A DNA stretch of 64,000 bases. Source: Anaeramoeba flamelloides (lineage: Eukaryota; Metamonada; Anaeramoebidae). The notes beneath the pieces were generated by a model, which made no database searches, had not been told where the DNA came from, and saw only the letters and a list, made by a program, of their open reading frames with translations. Position numbers and translations under genes: made by a program. Shown one piece after another: positions 1 to 12,414 of the stretch. The stretch covers positions 1,798,501 through 1,862,500 of the forward strand of contig JANTQA010000051.1 in assembly GCA_027625915.1 (NCBI GenBank), given 5' to 3'. How positions within the stretch are numbered: position 1 is the first letter of the stretch; each line of letters starts with the position of its first letter.

Positions 1-13
1 CTAAAACAGCTGG

Positions 14-184
14 ACTGGTATTTGAATTTTAAATGGGAAAGATTTTCACTGAATTTTCAATTTTCCTTTTTCAAACAAAAGTTTTGGAAATTACTACCAA
101 CTTGTTTAAGAACTCTATTTATAAAAAAAAATAATCTAGAAAATGAAGTGAAAATTCTTTCCCATTTATAATTTAAATACCAGT
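14..184. mobile_element. MITE-like element with ~38-bp TIRs
   Basis: The left end (14-51) begins ACTGGTATTTGAATTTTAAA and its reverse complement recurs at 147-184, ending AAATACCAGT. Both arms also share a TGGGAAAG core and TTTTCACT. There is no coding content, so this looks like a non-autonomous inverted-repeat element. Right-half remnants of the same family lie near 5335-5440 and 21003-21053. I see no clear target-site duplication, so the superfamily is unknown. Confidence 0.6.
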
Positions 185-485
185 ATTAAAGCAAAAGTAA
201 ACTCAAAAAGATCTATTGATGAATTATTGATCGTTAGTGGATTTTTTTTAGCTCATTGGTTTGTTTGGAATTTACAATAAAGGTCTTTAAAAAAATTCCA
301 AATACACTTTTTTTGTAAAAAATTCATTTTGTCCCTTTAAAAAGGTTTTGATGAAAAATTGGAAACACAAAATTGGTTATCTTTTTGGTTTTTCTGAAAG
401 TGAAAAGGTTTTTTTTTTTTTTTTTTTTTTTTTGAAACAACGAGATGTAAAAAATAAAGATAAAGAAAAAATTATTGAATGAAAG

Positions 486-725
486 TTACTTTTCGTTTAG
501 CATTGAAAAGCTGTTGTCCATTTGTGTGTTTGAGAGGTTTGGATCAAAACTAATGTTCAAACTTTTTTGTTCTTGTTCTTGTCCTTTCTCTTGTTGTTGT
601 TGTTCATTGTTTTCAACTTCTTGGGAAAGATAAACACCACCATGCATGAACGCGTTCATACGCAGAATGTCACTCTTTGTTAAGCTTTCTGGAATACTTG
701 ACATTTCTTCCGGTTCAAGGTTCAT
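486..725 (-). CDS. hypothetical small protein (79 aa)
   Basis: I do not recognise this protein. It starts at an ATG (725-723) with an acidic head (MNLEPEEMSSIPESLTKSD). The stretch ILRMNAFMHGGVYLSQEV looks ordered, and a Q/E-rich tract (about residues 38-54) and a polar tail follow. Base composition is less AT-biased than the flanks, which favours real coding. The last codons read into a possible splice donor (GTAACT beginning at minus-strand position 489). The true protein may therefore continue in an exon to the left, for example after the CTTTCAG acceptor at about 394-399. No membrane segment or catalytic motif is visible. It could be a whole small protein or a first exon. Confidence 0.45.
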   Translation of the reverse strand: MNLEPEEMSSIPESLTKSDILRMNAFMHGGVYLSQEVENNEQQQQEKGQEQEQKSLNISFDPNLSNTQMDNSFSMLNEK

Positions 726-1854
726 TTTTGAAAATTGTAAGTCAGCAAATAAGGAAATAAAATAAAAAGTTAAAAAAATAAATTTTCATTCCCTCAAAAA
801 ATACAATTAGACTTCAAAGAATATCGTTGAGTCATTAAATAGAATAGCTTGTAAACTTATGGTACTTGTTTTTGGATTCATTCAAATCCCAATAAATTTG
901 AAAACTCAATGTTTTTTATTTTGCTTCCAAAAATAGAAACTTTGTTTATTCAAAATTAATTGAAGAATTATTCATAATTTATTTTCTCTAGAAATTAAAA
1001 AACAAAACCCGAAATAATAAAAATGATTAGGAAGAATACTATTTGAAGTCGAGTCAAAAAAATTTCACAATTTAGAATTTTTGAGGATTATTGTAAGAAA
1101 AGAATTCAGATCTCAAAAAAATTTCAAGAATTTGATGTCAAAACAAGACAAAATTAAAATAGATTTTTTGATATTACTGTTCTTTCTCTCCAATTTATTT
1201 TCAAGTGTACTAATAGATTTACACTAAATCCATAAGTATCTGAATAATTTGGGTTGACATAGTAATAGGTGTTTTTAGATTGTTTTTAGTTGAGATGAAA
1301 TTTTTGATTGTGCAAAAATCAAAAAGTAGAGGTGTTATTTTACATAAATTCTGTGTATTTTTGGATAAAATATTTAAAAATTGGTTCTTTTTTTTCTCTA
1401 TTTTTCAAAATTATTTTATTTTGATATATATATAATTTTTTTAATATTTTTCAAAATTCCAAAACTTTTTTTGAAATTCCAAATTTGAAAGATCCATTGA
1501 TACCTTAAACTGAAACTGTTTTATTACCAGTCTTGAAATACCACTAATTTATAATTTACTTCTCAAATGGAATTAGCAAGTTTTTTGTTTGGTGCAGATA
1601 ACAAATATGTAAAAAAAATTTTTCAAGTATAATTACGAAAGAGTGATTATATATCAAGTGTATTATCCCTTAGAAACCCAAATATAATAATTGCCTTTCA
1701 AACAAAATATTTAATTTGAGTTGTTATCAAAAGATTATAACATATAGAATTTATAAATAATTATCTTTGAAAGAAAAATTTATAATTAAAAATTGTATAG
1801 TTACAAATATTTTAAAAATAACTTGTAAAAAAATTTTTTGTTGATTATTGTAAT
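726..1854. other. AT-rich non-coding stretch
   Basis: This stretch has no open frame of note on either strand and no clear inverted repeat. It is mainly A/T runs and is probably the upstream region of the small minus-strand ORF. Confidence 0.6.
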
Positions 1855-2470
1855 TATATGTCCCTAAGACCCAAAAAACACTAAAAATCGAAAACTGAAC
1901 AAATACCTCCCCATTAAAAAAATTTTAAAAACTAAATGAAAACATAAAAATAAATAAAGTTTCCATTTAACTTATTCTTGAAAACATTTTTTGCGGAAAT
2001 GATTGAATTCAAACTTGGAATTATGTATATTTTTATATACAGTATCTTATTTTAACTCATTTAATCAAAACAAATTCTAAATTATGGGAATTTTATTTTC
2101 ACAAAAGGGACTAATTTCGTCTTCAAATGTTTTTTTTATTTTTAAATGTCAAAAATAAAAAAAACGTTCATTTCAAGGAGATACCTTCTCTGGAAAAACA
2201 TTCTAATCGGATATATTAACTTGGTTCTTTGATTTCAAAATTTTCTCAACCTCAATTTTTCAAAAAAAAATATAAAAAAGTGTACAGTAATTTCATAAAA
2301 TATTTTCGATATTCAAAAGTTGAGATTGTTTTTATTCTAAAAAAATTTATCACAGTGGTTAATTGAATTAAGTTATAAGCTAAATTTCGAAAAATATTAA
2401 TAAGAAAAAAATAGTGCCTTTTTATATTAATGGCATATTATGTTTCAATGGAAATTATAAAAAAAATATT
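1855..2470. repeat. dispersed repeat, inverted copy of 12415-13005
   Basis: Read on the minus strand, this segment matches 12415-13005 over most of its length. Shared blocks include one around TCCCTA...CCCAAAAAACACTAAAAA (1860-1888 against 12968-12998), the GAACAAATTC/AAACAAATTCTAAATTA area near 2068-2084, and the TCAACTTTTGAATATCG block near 2308-2330. Divergence is scattered, so the copies are old. The 12.4-kb copy keeps an ORF that is not kept here. Confidence 0.65.
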
Positions 2471-2903
2471 TTTTTTTTTTTTTTAAAAAGTTTGTCTAGA
2501 CATCAAAACCTTCTTAGTTTTAATGATTAAAACACATCAAACTTTACTGAAATTTATTTTTGGGGAACTTTGAACCCGATATTGACCTAAAATACTTTAT
2601 TAAATCATTTTTTCATTACAAAAGATATTTTAACATCACATAGAAAATTTGTTTTATCCATTAATTACTATCCAATGGAAATATATATTGGATTCTAAAT
2701 AATTTAAAAATAAAAAAAAATATTAATTCAAATTTAAAAAAAAATAATCTTTTTTTTTAATTGTAAAATTTGGAAATTTTTTCATTATATAATTTTTTAG
2801 AAATTTAAACTATTTGGTCAATAGTTCGAGTCAGATTAATAATTGATTTATTTTTTTAATTTTTATTATTTTTTAATTTGTGACTTTACATGTGTAATAG
2901 GTG

Positions 2904-3285
2904 ATTTTTTAATATTTTAATATTTTTTACAAAATTTGTCATTTTCCCAAAAAACAATAAAACTTTTCCTATAGTCCCCGACGGGGAGTGGTTTTTTTTT
3001 TTATTAAATTTGGGGGTTATAATAGCAAAAAAAAAAAAAAACAATTTAATGAAAGAATTAAAATACATGAGGTTATTTTCGTTTTCTGATTTCTGAAAAT
3101 TATTTTTGATTTTTGAATTTCTTATTCTTCCTTAAACATTTTTATTCGATTATTAACTAGAGTTTTTTTCTCTTAGAAATCTCATGATCGTCAACAAACC
3201 TTCATGCCGGGGCTCATAGGAAAAGTTTTATAGTTTTTGGAAAAATAACAAATTTAATAAAGAAAATTAAAATATTAAGTCATCT
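2904..3285. mobile_element. MITE-like element with ~50-70 bp TIRs
   Basis: The left arm (about 2930-2980) carries AATTTGTCATTTTCCCAAAA, then AAAACTTTTCCTATAG and CCCCG. The right arm (about 3208-3258) carries the reverse complement (CCGGGGCTCATAGGAAAAG ... AACAAATTT). Weaker pairing (TTAATATTTTAAT) continues outwards to about 2904 and 3285. The interior has poly-T/poly-A and no ORF. The G/C-rich CCCCGACGGGG and GCCGGGGC patches stand out in this AT-rich sequence. Confidence 0.6.
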
Positions 3286-4274
3286 CTTTTTGCATATATG
3301 TTCTTAAAATCCAAAGATAAAATAAATAATATTATTGGATAAGAGAACATATCTCAAAAAAAGATTTTCCAAGATCTGGATTAATTTAAATTGAAAAATC
3401 TAAATTCACCAAATAATTTATTCAACTTTTTACATACAAAATTCATTAAAATAATATTATTTTTTCAAAGATTATTTTATTATCATTGAATAATATTTGA
3501 AAGTTATTTTTCATTTTTTTTTAAAATTAAGCTGATTACTTTATCATTTAAAAAAGTTTTTACTTTTTTTAATTCCAATGTAATAAATGAAATTATTTTA
3601 CAATTTTTTTTTTTTTGTTCTTTTTTTAATTATTTTCTATTTTTTAAATAAAATTTTTAGAAAATTATTCATATTAAACTTTTAATTTTGACGTAAAGAA
3701 ATGTATTTCATTTATTCTCTTGATTTAATATTTATTAAATTTTCTCTAAAAAAAAAAAAGATAATTTCTCAGTAATATATTTTTTATTTATTTATTTTTA
3801 TCATGAAATTAATAACGTTGTTTAATATTTTTTTATTGATAAATCAATGTGTTTGAGCTTTGAATTACTATTATTTTAATAAATTCCTTATTTAAAAAAT
3901 TAAATTAAAAATAAAAATCTTTAAAAAAAAAGGTAAAAATATATAATTATTATTTTTTTTTCGGTTACCAAAAAACAATACATAACATAACTATTTTATC
4001 TTTGAACTATTTTAACTTTTTATTCTAATTCAAATCTGGATGAGAGACAAATAAGAAAATAAATATTATAGTAAATCAATATAACTTTGAATCCTTGATT
4101 TCAAACTTGATGAAAATTAAGCAAATTGTGGGTACCAAGTAATATAAAAGTTTTAATTGTTATTTGGATTCTTATTTGTGTGAAAAAAATATAATGATTT
4201 TGATAAGTTTTATAAAGGTTTAAAATTAATTTTTTAATTTTTACAAAAAAAATGTTACTCACTTTTTTGATATG
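3286..4274. other. AT-rich non-coding stretch
   Basis: I see no supported gene, RNA or complete repeat here, only long A/T runs. Confidence 0.55.
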
Positions 4275-4620
4275 TCACAGTTTTTTTCCACGGCAGTCAC
4301 TAAATATATTGAAGAGAATTAACAAAGATTTTAAATTTACCATTTGTAATAAAAAGTAAAACAGGGAAAAAAAGCTCAATAACTGTTTTAATTCGGAACA
4401 TTAAAAGAACCTGAAAATTCAAATTAAGATCACTTGATAAAATAAAAAATAAATGATTAAATTCAAAATTAAGTATTAAAGACAATAACAGTTTTTTAAA
4501 TACTATCTTTTATTATGTGCCTTTTCTTTGAATGATCAATTATTAAAAATTTGTTGAAAAAATGAATTATTTTTGAGATCTCCAAAACTTCTCTAATTTT
4601 TTGGTATTCAAGGTGACTTA
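4275..4620. mobile_element. partial copy of the AACTGTTGTGG-type MITE family
   Basis: Internal sequence typical of the family is present: a GATCAATTATTAAAAATTTG block and a GAGATCTCCAAAAC block near 4530-4590. A right-end-like terminus (TTTTTTTCCACGGCAGT) lies at 4281-4297. The copy is rearranged and abuts a fuller copy at 4621. Confidence 0.5.
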
Positions 4621-5035
4621 ACCATTTTGGAAAAAAAGTGAAACAGGATTTTTCATTGGGAACATTACTGAAAATGAAAAGTAGAATCAATTAAAAGAAG
4701 AAACCAATTAATTTCAAATAATAACCCATTATATTTTTTTCAATCAACCCAAAAAATACAATTTAAATCCTCTTGATTTATAGAAATTATTGTTGTGGTT
4801 TTGGAGATCTCAAAAATAGTCAATTTTCTAAACAAATTTTTCATGATTTATCAATCAAAGAATAACCCATACAAAAAGATAGTATTAAAAAAACTATTGA
4901 TGTGTTGAATATTTCATTTTGTCTTAATTTATTTATTTATTCTTTTTTTAATTGATCTTACTTTGAATGTTCAGTAATGTTCCGATTAAAAACCATGTTT
5001 CACTTTTTTTCTTGTTTTACTTTTTTTCCACAATG
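4621..5035. mobile_element. MITE of the AACTGTTGTGG family (~415 bp)
   Basis: The left end carries TTTTGGAAAAAAAGTGAAAC, then TTGGGAACATTACTGAAAAT. The right end carries TCAGTAATGTTCCGATTAAA, then GTTTCACTTTTTTTC and TTTTTTTCCACAAT. These are inverted copies of each other. Full relatives lie at 13468-13869 and 29343-29762; diverged ones are at 25205-25835 and 35327-35763. No ORF is conserved between copies, so this is a non-autonomous DNA element. Confidence 0.7.
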
Positions 5036-5334
5036 ATAAATTATGTTTTTTGGTTCCATTTTCAATAATATCAATTTGTTAATCTTTAAAGTTAATGTAT
5101 TTCTTTATTAATTGATTTTTCTTATGGTTTCCTGGTTCTATTAAGCTTCTAAATTAAAAACTCTGTTTTACTTTATTTCTCGATTGTTTACAGATATTTG
5201 TAGAAAAAATAATATAAAATTTCAGTTATTTATCTTTTTTTTTTTCTTTCTATAATGTGACTTTCATCTCTGATTCTTATCTTACCCAATATAGATAAAT
5301 CTATCATAAAAAAGAAACCAGCACAAAAAAATAG

Positions 5335-5440
5335 AGTTCACTGAATTTTCAACCTTCTTCGTTTAAAGTTACTTTGAAAAAGACAAGAGAATCTCAAGTG
5401 AAAATTTTTTCCCATTTATTATTCAAATACCAATATTCAA
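5335..5440. repeat. half-copy of the ACTGGTATTT MITE
   Basis: This segment resembles the right half of the element at 14-184: it has AGTGAAAATTTTTTCCCATT followed by TTCAAATACCA. The left arm is missing. Confidence 0.5.
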
Positions 5441-6056
5441 AATTTAATACCCTCATTAAAAAACTGGAATAATAATGAAATAATATTTGTACTAGAAAAA
5501 TAATAAGTTAATTCTAAAACCAATAAATTTTTAGATCTTTATCTTTTTTATTTTGAAAAAAAAAAGTTAAATTTTACTTATAAAAAAAATCCTTTTAAAA
5601 AAAAAACTGTTTCTTGGTTGGTTTGTTAAAAAATCAAAAATATTTTAGATTTATTAATTTTTATTAAAAAAGGAATTGAAACTTTAAACAAAGTTCTTTT
5701 CAATTGACTAACCCTAACTCTTCGTTAAAAAAACAAAAAAATTTGTTGAAAATAGTTAATGATCAAACTTTGAGATTAAAATGGTTATCTTCTTTTTAAA
5801 AATATATTTCAAGAATTATTTTGAGTTCTCCAAAAGATTGAAGAGGAGTCATTAAACTATCTCAAATTCAGAACCTGAACAAATTGAAATTGTTTGGGTT
5901 TTTCCTTTAAAAAACACCAAGTCAAAAATTCAAAAAACATTTTTATTTTTTTTTTAAAAAGTGAGTTTGTTCATAAGACCCCATAAAATTACTCTTGAAT
6001 TCTTTATTATCACCATCTTCAATTTTCAATCTATATTCTTTTTTTTAGATCTTTTC

Positions 6057-7778
6057 ATGAAAAGCCTGAGGGTCGACAAAAGCTATTATTTTAATTGTAA
6101 TCACTGCAGTTTAAACATAACAAACAAGATTATCATTATTTGTGCATGTTGTAAAGATTTGGTACTATGCTCTAATTGTTTTTCACATGGTGTTGAGGTA
6201 ATTGATAACTGTTTTAATAATTTTTTACCACTTCTTTTTTTACAGAAAATTAAATTTGATAAAAAATTTCAAAAACACTTTAAAATTTGAATGCTGATCT
6301 TGCTGTTTTTAACTTGTGTTTATTTGTTAAACCAAAAACAATCAAGTCTATATCATTTCCTTTTTAATCTTTTCTTAAAATTATGATTATGGTTTTTTGT
6401 TCTCTGAAACAATTATATTTAATTTTCTGTGGTTTCTCTTTTTAACTTTTTTAATTTCCAGAATTTTTTGTGTTCTTCATATTATTACAGAATTCAAAAA
6501 GTTCTTGTTTCTGGGTTTGTATTGTATCAAAAATTAACAATTTTTTATTTATTTTTTCCTTATTTTATTTGATTGTTTTTTTGTTGTTTTTTCTTGAAAC
6601 ATCAGCTTTTGAAACATAAAAAAACTCACGAGTATCAAATAGTTGTCTGTGATCAGCAAAGTGTCTTTCAAGAAGGTTGGTCAGTTGAAGAAGAATCACG
6701 ATTATTTAAAGCGATTGATAAACGGGGATTTCAAAACTGGAAAGGTATCTCTATTCTTGTCGGAAGCAAATCGGAAAGCGAGTGCAAATTACACTATGAA
6801 GAACTCTTTTTAAATTCACCAAATTATGATAACTTAAAGCCAAAACTCTTGCCGCCACACAAAAACATAAACAAACACAAACGAGAGAGAAAAAATCGAA
6901 AAAGAATGCAAAAGAAAAGATCTCAGAATCTGTATCCAATATTTTCATCTTCAGACGACGAATTAATTTGGGATCCACAAGAAGAAAGCGAATTCAACAT
7001 TTCTACACATAAAAAGAAAACAACAATTTCTGAAAAATTGGGTTATATTCCAAAAAGGAACGAGTTTGGTCATGAGCACAATAATGATTATGAAGAAATT
7101 TTAGATCAAATGGGGATCATTGACAACCTTATAGATTGGGATTTAAAAAATAAAGTTTTAAAAGGATATAATCAGAAATTAGAAGAACGAGAAAAAAAGA
7201 AACAGTTTGTTGTTTCGATGGGGCTAATTCACCCACTTCGATCGGATCCACAAAATAAGGAACCTCAAAAACAAATTGGCAAGAATAAAAAATTAACTCA
7301 TAATATAGAAACAAATACACTTCAAAACAGATATAACCTTCGTAAGAGAAAAAGAAGTAGACCTTTAATAAAACAAAAAACACATACAAAAAATTCCAAA
7401 AAAAGGAGGCAATATCAAAAGAAAATGAGGGTGTTCGCAAAATGTTTTGATAAAAGAAGTGATTACGAGAGAAGTTGTGATTCGCTGTATCAAGAATTTA
7501 AACTCCAGTCTGAAATTAAACTTTTATTGCAATTACAAAAGAATATTAACACAACCCCCCAAAGCCAAATATCAATGAAACCAAATAAGAGAAACAGCAC
7601 AAGAAAATTAGTTGAAATGAACAAACCTGAATCATTCAATACAAATTCCAAATCTTTAGACAACAACAAACAAATACAAGACAAAATGGAATTAGTTGAA
7701 ACAGGCCATTCACCGAGTAACGATATTATTCCTCCTATTGTTATTAGAGAAGAGCAAATACTTTTTGAAAAGAATTAA
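6057..7778 (+). CDS. ADA2: ADA2-like transcriptional adaptor of SAGA/ADA complexes
   Basis: ADA2 bridges and stimulates the GCN5 histone acetyltransferase in nuclear SAGA/ADA complexes. I model two exons, 6057-6197 and 6606-7778, with a 408-bp GT-AG intron, giving 437 aa (yeast and human ADA2 proteins are 420-445). The join GVE/LLKHKKTHEY matches the end of the ADA2 ZZ finger. ZZ zinc ligands come as CxxC pairs at C14/C17, C29/C32 and C38/C41, followed by H...H. A SANT/Myb domain follows (QEGWSVEEESRLFKAIDKRG, then ...NWKGISILVGSKS). The ADA2-specific block LGYIPKRNEFGHEH...YEEIL is present, then KVLKGYNQKLEEREKKKQFV. The C-terminus is basic and ends without a recognisable SWIRM domain. The start is the first ATG just upstream of the ZZ; the in-frame GTG at 5961 lies in the 5' leader. 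A TTTTTTTTAG just before the ATG could also mark a leader intron. Confidence 0.9.
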
Positions 7779-8589
7779 TACGCATTATAATTAGTCATTT
7801 CATATCTTACCCATTTTGAAATGTACAAAATATTTACATATATACTATTACCAATTTTGGGAATGTGGACCAAAACCATTGAAAATGTTATTATTTTAAA
7901 ACCTTGGAAAAAGTTTATTTCACTATATTAAATTTAATCAAATGTTGTTTGTGATATAGTCATTTTAAAAAAGAAAAAACTTTTTTTTTTTTATGATTTT
8001 GTCAGAATTAAAAGTTTTGTGTTTTAATAAAATGAAAAATTCTTTTTTTTAAAAAGTGCTTTCCTTTACACCCCAACCTCTACACTCCATTTAAAGGCTG
8101 TGTCTTCACTTTATTAAAATAGAAAACTTTTCAAAAAAGGTTTATTTCTGAAAAAGTTTCCACTTTTTTAAAACGACTATACGAGAGAGTCTTGCTTTGT
8201 TGAAACTATTCTTTTTTTTTTTTTTTTACAAATAATAAAAAAAAAATAATAATAAATTTTTGTATGAACAAACAATAACTTTTTTCAAAAAATATTAAAG
8301 AAAATTAGTCATGAAATTATAGTTTAATGTTTTTTATACAATTAAATAAAATGAAAATAAAATAAATTGAAGAAAAATAATTGATTTTGATATTTTTAAA
8401 ATTTTTGATATTTTAATGTATTTTGTATAAAAACAGAATTTTTTTGATCATTTTTCACTATGCTCTTGTTGGGTCAATTTACATTATTTTAGAAGAATTA
8501 CATGAATGTATTAATTGAAGATCTACGTTAATAATTAGAAATTATTCAAAATGATTTTTTTACCAATAATCAGAATCTAAACTATTATT
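7779..8589. other. ADA2 3' flank, non-coding
   Basis: This is A/T-rich sequence with homopolymer runs. It should contain the ADA2 3' UTR and polyadenylation signals (several AATAAA-like strings), but none can be assigned. No other gene is seen. Confidence 0.5.
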
Positions 8590-9120
8590 CAAAAATTTTG
8601 ACTCACTTTATAATGTTAATGGGAGTAGTTTTGAGAGTTTATTCTAGTATTCTTAACAAAAAATTTTTTCTAATTTTGCAAATTATAGTTCTTTCTTTTT
8701 CTTTTTTTTTTTTTATTTTACTTTTTTTCTTTTTTTTTTAAAAAAAGATCGTGTGGAAAAAAAAAAAGAGATCTTCGAAAAGATAAATTATCACTATGAA
8801 AATTGTGACTATGTAATCTCTTTGAAAATGGATTTAATTATTAATAAAAAATCTTGTTGTTAAACTTTTTTTCAGTGAAAGTTCAGTAATAAAAAATCGG
8901 TAATTCCCCTTTTAAAAATTGTGACTCACTTTTTTTTAGTTTTTGGTTTTTTTTTTTTTTTAATTTTTAATATATCAGGCTTTTATACATTTATAATGAC
9001 TTAAAAGTGAATTACCAATCAGATTTAGTTATTAATTGTTCTTGAATACTAAAGTATAATTTTTTTTTATCAATTTATTATTTCAGGTGAGTCACAATTT
9101 TTGAAAAAGAGTTTACTTAA
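8590..9120. repeat. dispersed repeat, direct copy at 56200-56910
   Basis: It shares ordered blocks with 56200-56910: a GACTC(A/G)CTTTAT start, a long T tract, AAAAAGATC...GATCTTC(G/A)AAAAGAT, TTTAATTATTA, GTGAAAGTTCAG(T/A)AATAAAA and TTTTAACTCA/GTGACTCA ends. No TIRs or ORF are clear, so the type is undetermined. The similarity is moderate and old. Confidence 0.55.
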
Positions 9121-9989
9121 CATGAAAATAGACTCATTTTTTAGAACAAAATATTTCTCTAAAAATGTTTTCAAATTGTAAAATATTGTGTCTTGAGTAT
9201 ATTTGTCTATTTTATTTTTGAATGTTTTGGCAACAATGTTTGTGAATCAATAAAATTTGAAAAATGAAAAAAAAAAGAAAAAAAAAATAGTGTTTTAAAA
9301 AGTTCATAGAAATTATTTTTGGAAATGAATTTATCTTTTATATCGAAATTTACTTGCTACTAATTAGAATTTTAATGGAACAAAATTATTTTCTCATATT
9401 CAAAGTACTTGAGAAATTTAAGATAAATTATTAAAAAAAAATGAAAAACAAAGAATATTGTTAAGTTTTTCTTTTTTTTTTTTTTATTTCAGATTTTTCA
9501 ATTGATTAATTATGATTTCATTAGAAAATATTTTTTATCAAAGATTCAAAAATGAAAAAAGTTATATTAATTAAATCAAAAACAAAGAAGTTCTGGAAAT
9601 TATTTCATAGAAATCAAAAAAAAAAAATAAAAATGATTTTTTTAAAAAAAGTTTATTATTATTATTTAATGATTTATTTTTTAAAAAAATATTTGAGACT
9701 TCCTGTGTTTGATTAAGGAAGCCCCTTATCACATATTCTATTCTCATTGATACCCCCCTTTCTTTTATAATATATATATATATATATATAACCCTTCTCT
9801 TTTCATATGGAGAAAGATGATTGTATTGGTATGATAAATGGAGTTTTAGTATATTTAATAATAACTGAGAAACAGACTATGAAATAATAAATTGAGGCAT
9901 AATTTAACCCAAAATAGTAAAAAAAAATAAATAAATAAAAGAATTAAAAGAAATTTTTTATCTAGGAATTTGGTTAAGAAAAAAAAAAA
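9121..9989. other. AT-rich non-coding stretch with a TA microsatellite
   Basis: No gene is supported. A short (TA)n run lies at about 9768-9790 inside otherwise unremarkable A/T sequence. Confidence 0.5.
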
Positions 9990-10510
9990 AAGATATCTTG
10001 AATATAATTTCAAAAAATGTTTATAAATCTTGAAAATCCTAATACTGTTTTTCAATAAATTATTATTAATAATCTGGGTAAATATAACAACATTTAAAGC
10101 TTTTTTTAAATTCAACTTTCTTTCTGGACAAAAAAAATCTGATTTGGCAAAAGGGTAATTTGAAAGAATTGATCGATTTATCAATAAATCATTTCTAATT
10201 TTGTTTCAAATTAATAGTCATTCAGTGAGTCAAGTGTATAAAACTATTTTAAAAATTGTCCAGAAAGGTTTAAAATACACTTGAGAAAATATAAATTAAT
10301 AGAAAAATTATAAAAATTAAAAACAACTATACATTTTAGAACACTTGTAAATGAATTTATTATTTTGTCCACTGAGGAATAAAATCATTGAATTTGTAAT
10401 TAAAGGTTTTTCGAAAATCCAAATTGGTAAATTATACCAGAAATAGTATTAATGAAGAAGAAGTGTAAATTATATACTCTATGTGTCCTTTCATTTAAAT
10501 TTTGAAAAGT
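9990..10510 (+). pseudogene. degraded LINE fragment, post-RT region
   Basis: On the + strand, fragments match the better-kept LINE at 27431-28901 (which lies on -). The clearest is FERIDRFINKS at about 10162-10195. It is followed by an FQINSHS-like block, VYKT, a KYKLIEKL-like block near 10290, and a piece corresponding to the ...SPSWKVQQY region near 10410-10440. Stops and frame shifts are frequent, so this is a dead copy. The part present lies downstream of the reverse transcriptase catalytic motifs; those motifs are not visible here. Confidence 0.6.
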
Positions 10511-10923
10511 GGAATTAAGTATATCATCAGATACTTCATCATTATACATAGAAAAAAAGATACCAAGTTATTTTTTTTAATACTCACCAAAAAATTGAAA
10601 AATTCAAATTAAAAAGGGGTATATAAGAAACAATTGGCAAAAATAAATAAATAAATAAATAAAACAATGCTAAATAAACTAAGAACAGATAAAAACACAT
10701 TCCCTGTATTTTTCTTCTATTAATGCTTCGATAATATATAATAAATGGTTTAATTGGAGATAAATGTTTAATCATATCAATTTCTTTTTTTAATTTTTAA
10801 TCTGATTTGCTTTAACATAATGTTTTATTTTTTTGAGTTTTTGAATTTTATTTTAAGTTGTATGTAATTTTATATGTTTCAGTGTTCAATTATTAGTAAG
10901 TAACCACTTGATCTTTTCATTTG

Positions 10924-11371
10924 TACAGTCTTTCCAAGTCTACCATAAAATTTTAAATAAAACAGATTTGATTTTTCTATTCTGATTTTCTATTCTCAAA
11001 AAATTCTGAAATAATAGCTATTATTCAAAAAAAAATTTCAATAAATGAGCTATTATTCAAATTTTGAAACATTAAAAAAAAAATTTTCTGAAGATTCATG
11101 AAGCACCTAAAAATATTGTTCAAAAAAGGTAAATTTTTAAAGATCAGTCAATATTGATATTTTTTTGGGCTCTTTTGGACCAATAATTTTTAAGTTTCAT
11201 GTGATCTTGAATTTTTTTTTTGATGTTTCAAAATTTGAATAATAGCTCATTTATTGAAATTTTTTTTTGAATAATAGCTATTATTTCAGAATTTTTTGAA
11301 AATAGAAAATCAGAATAGAAAACTCAAATTTGTTTTATTTAAAATTTTATGGTAGCATTGGAACGGCTGTA
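10924..11371. mobile_element. Tc1/mariner-like long-TIR element (copy 1)
   Basis: TA dinucleotides flank ends beginning CAGTCTTTCCAAGTCTACCA (left) and, reversed, CAGCCGTTCCAATGCTACCA (right). The arms pair for roughly 170 bp (CATAAAATTTTA, AATAATAGCT, AATGAGCTATTATTCAAATT), leaving a short centre. There is no transposase ORF, so this is a non-autonomous fold-back element. A second copy lies in opposite orientation at 51675-52125. The TA target and CAG-type ends point to the Tc1/mariner superfamily (inference). Confidence 0.75.
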
Positions 11372-12414
11372 ACTCTTCTTATCAAATTTAATGAAAATTC
11401 TTACCGGTAAAAAATGGAAGAAAATACAATTGTACTTATTGTGAAAGTTAGATTAAATTATAAAACGAAAAAATTACAATTTCAACCAATGGTATCATCA
11501 ACTGGTTCCAAATGTTATTGAGTATCTAATTTTTCAGAAATATAGAGAATAAAAGAAAAAAAAAAAACGATTTTACACAATTTTTTTTAACATAAATGAA
11601 AAAATAAACTTCGTTTTATTTATTTTTTGAAATAAACCTAGTATGAGTGTCCGTCAAGTGCCACGTTATTCTTGATTTATTTTAGTTTTATTTGTTAATT
11701 TTTCTATGTTTTTTTGAGGTTTTATATTTTATTTGACCAATCTATTGATTTTATTAATGAACAGAAAACTCAAGAAATCTTTACTATGTTTTTCTTGTAT
11801 ATAATTTGAGAAATAAAAAGAAAATTTTTGAAATTTTCTTATAATTTATTAAATTAAAAAAATTTAATGTTGGATTTCCAGAATTAAAAAGAATTGAATT
11901 ATATCTATTATTTCCCTTTATTGTTTTAAATTCTGAAATATCTGATATCAAAAATGAAACAATAATTTTCTCAATTCAAAAATAATCAATTGAAAAAAAA
12001 AGATTATGATTTTTTTTCTAAAATCTTCTCAATCTAAAAATCATATAAAAAAATTTTTTATTGAAGAAAACAAGTCACAAATACTTTTATATAACTTTTT
12101 GGGATTTAAAAACTTTCATTTTTAAAAAATGAAGATTTTGTGATTGAATCTAAAAAAGTAAAGAATGCTCTCAAAAGTTTCTATAATTTCTTTGATGAAA
12201 ATTTTTAAATGGATGTTAAATTGATTTTCATTTCTTACAAAAATTTGAATAAAAAAAAAAATTGATTTAAAGGATCTTTTTTTATAAGATTTGTTCATAT
12301 TTCGGAAAAAAGAATAAACTTTTTTAAATATTACTTTATATACACAAAGAAAAGACTGAAATTAATGAATAACATTAATTTTAAAAATCAACAAATCTAA
12401 ATGTTTAATTTTCT
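11372..12414. other. AT-rich non-coding stretch
   Basis: I find no convincing ORF or repeat. The region is dominated by A/T runs. Confidence 0.5.

Noticed and set aside
6198-6290. Shorter ADA2 intron (6198-6245) that keeps frame
   Set aside because: It leads to a stop after 14 codons; the acceptor at 6605 gives the correct ZZ-to-SANT linker length.
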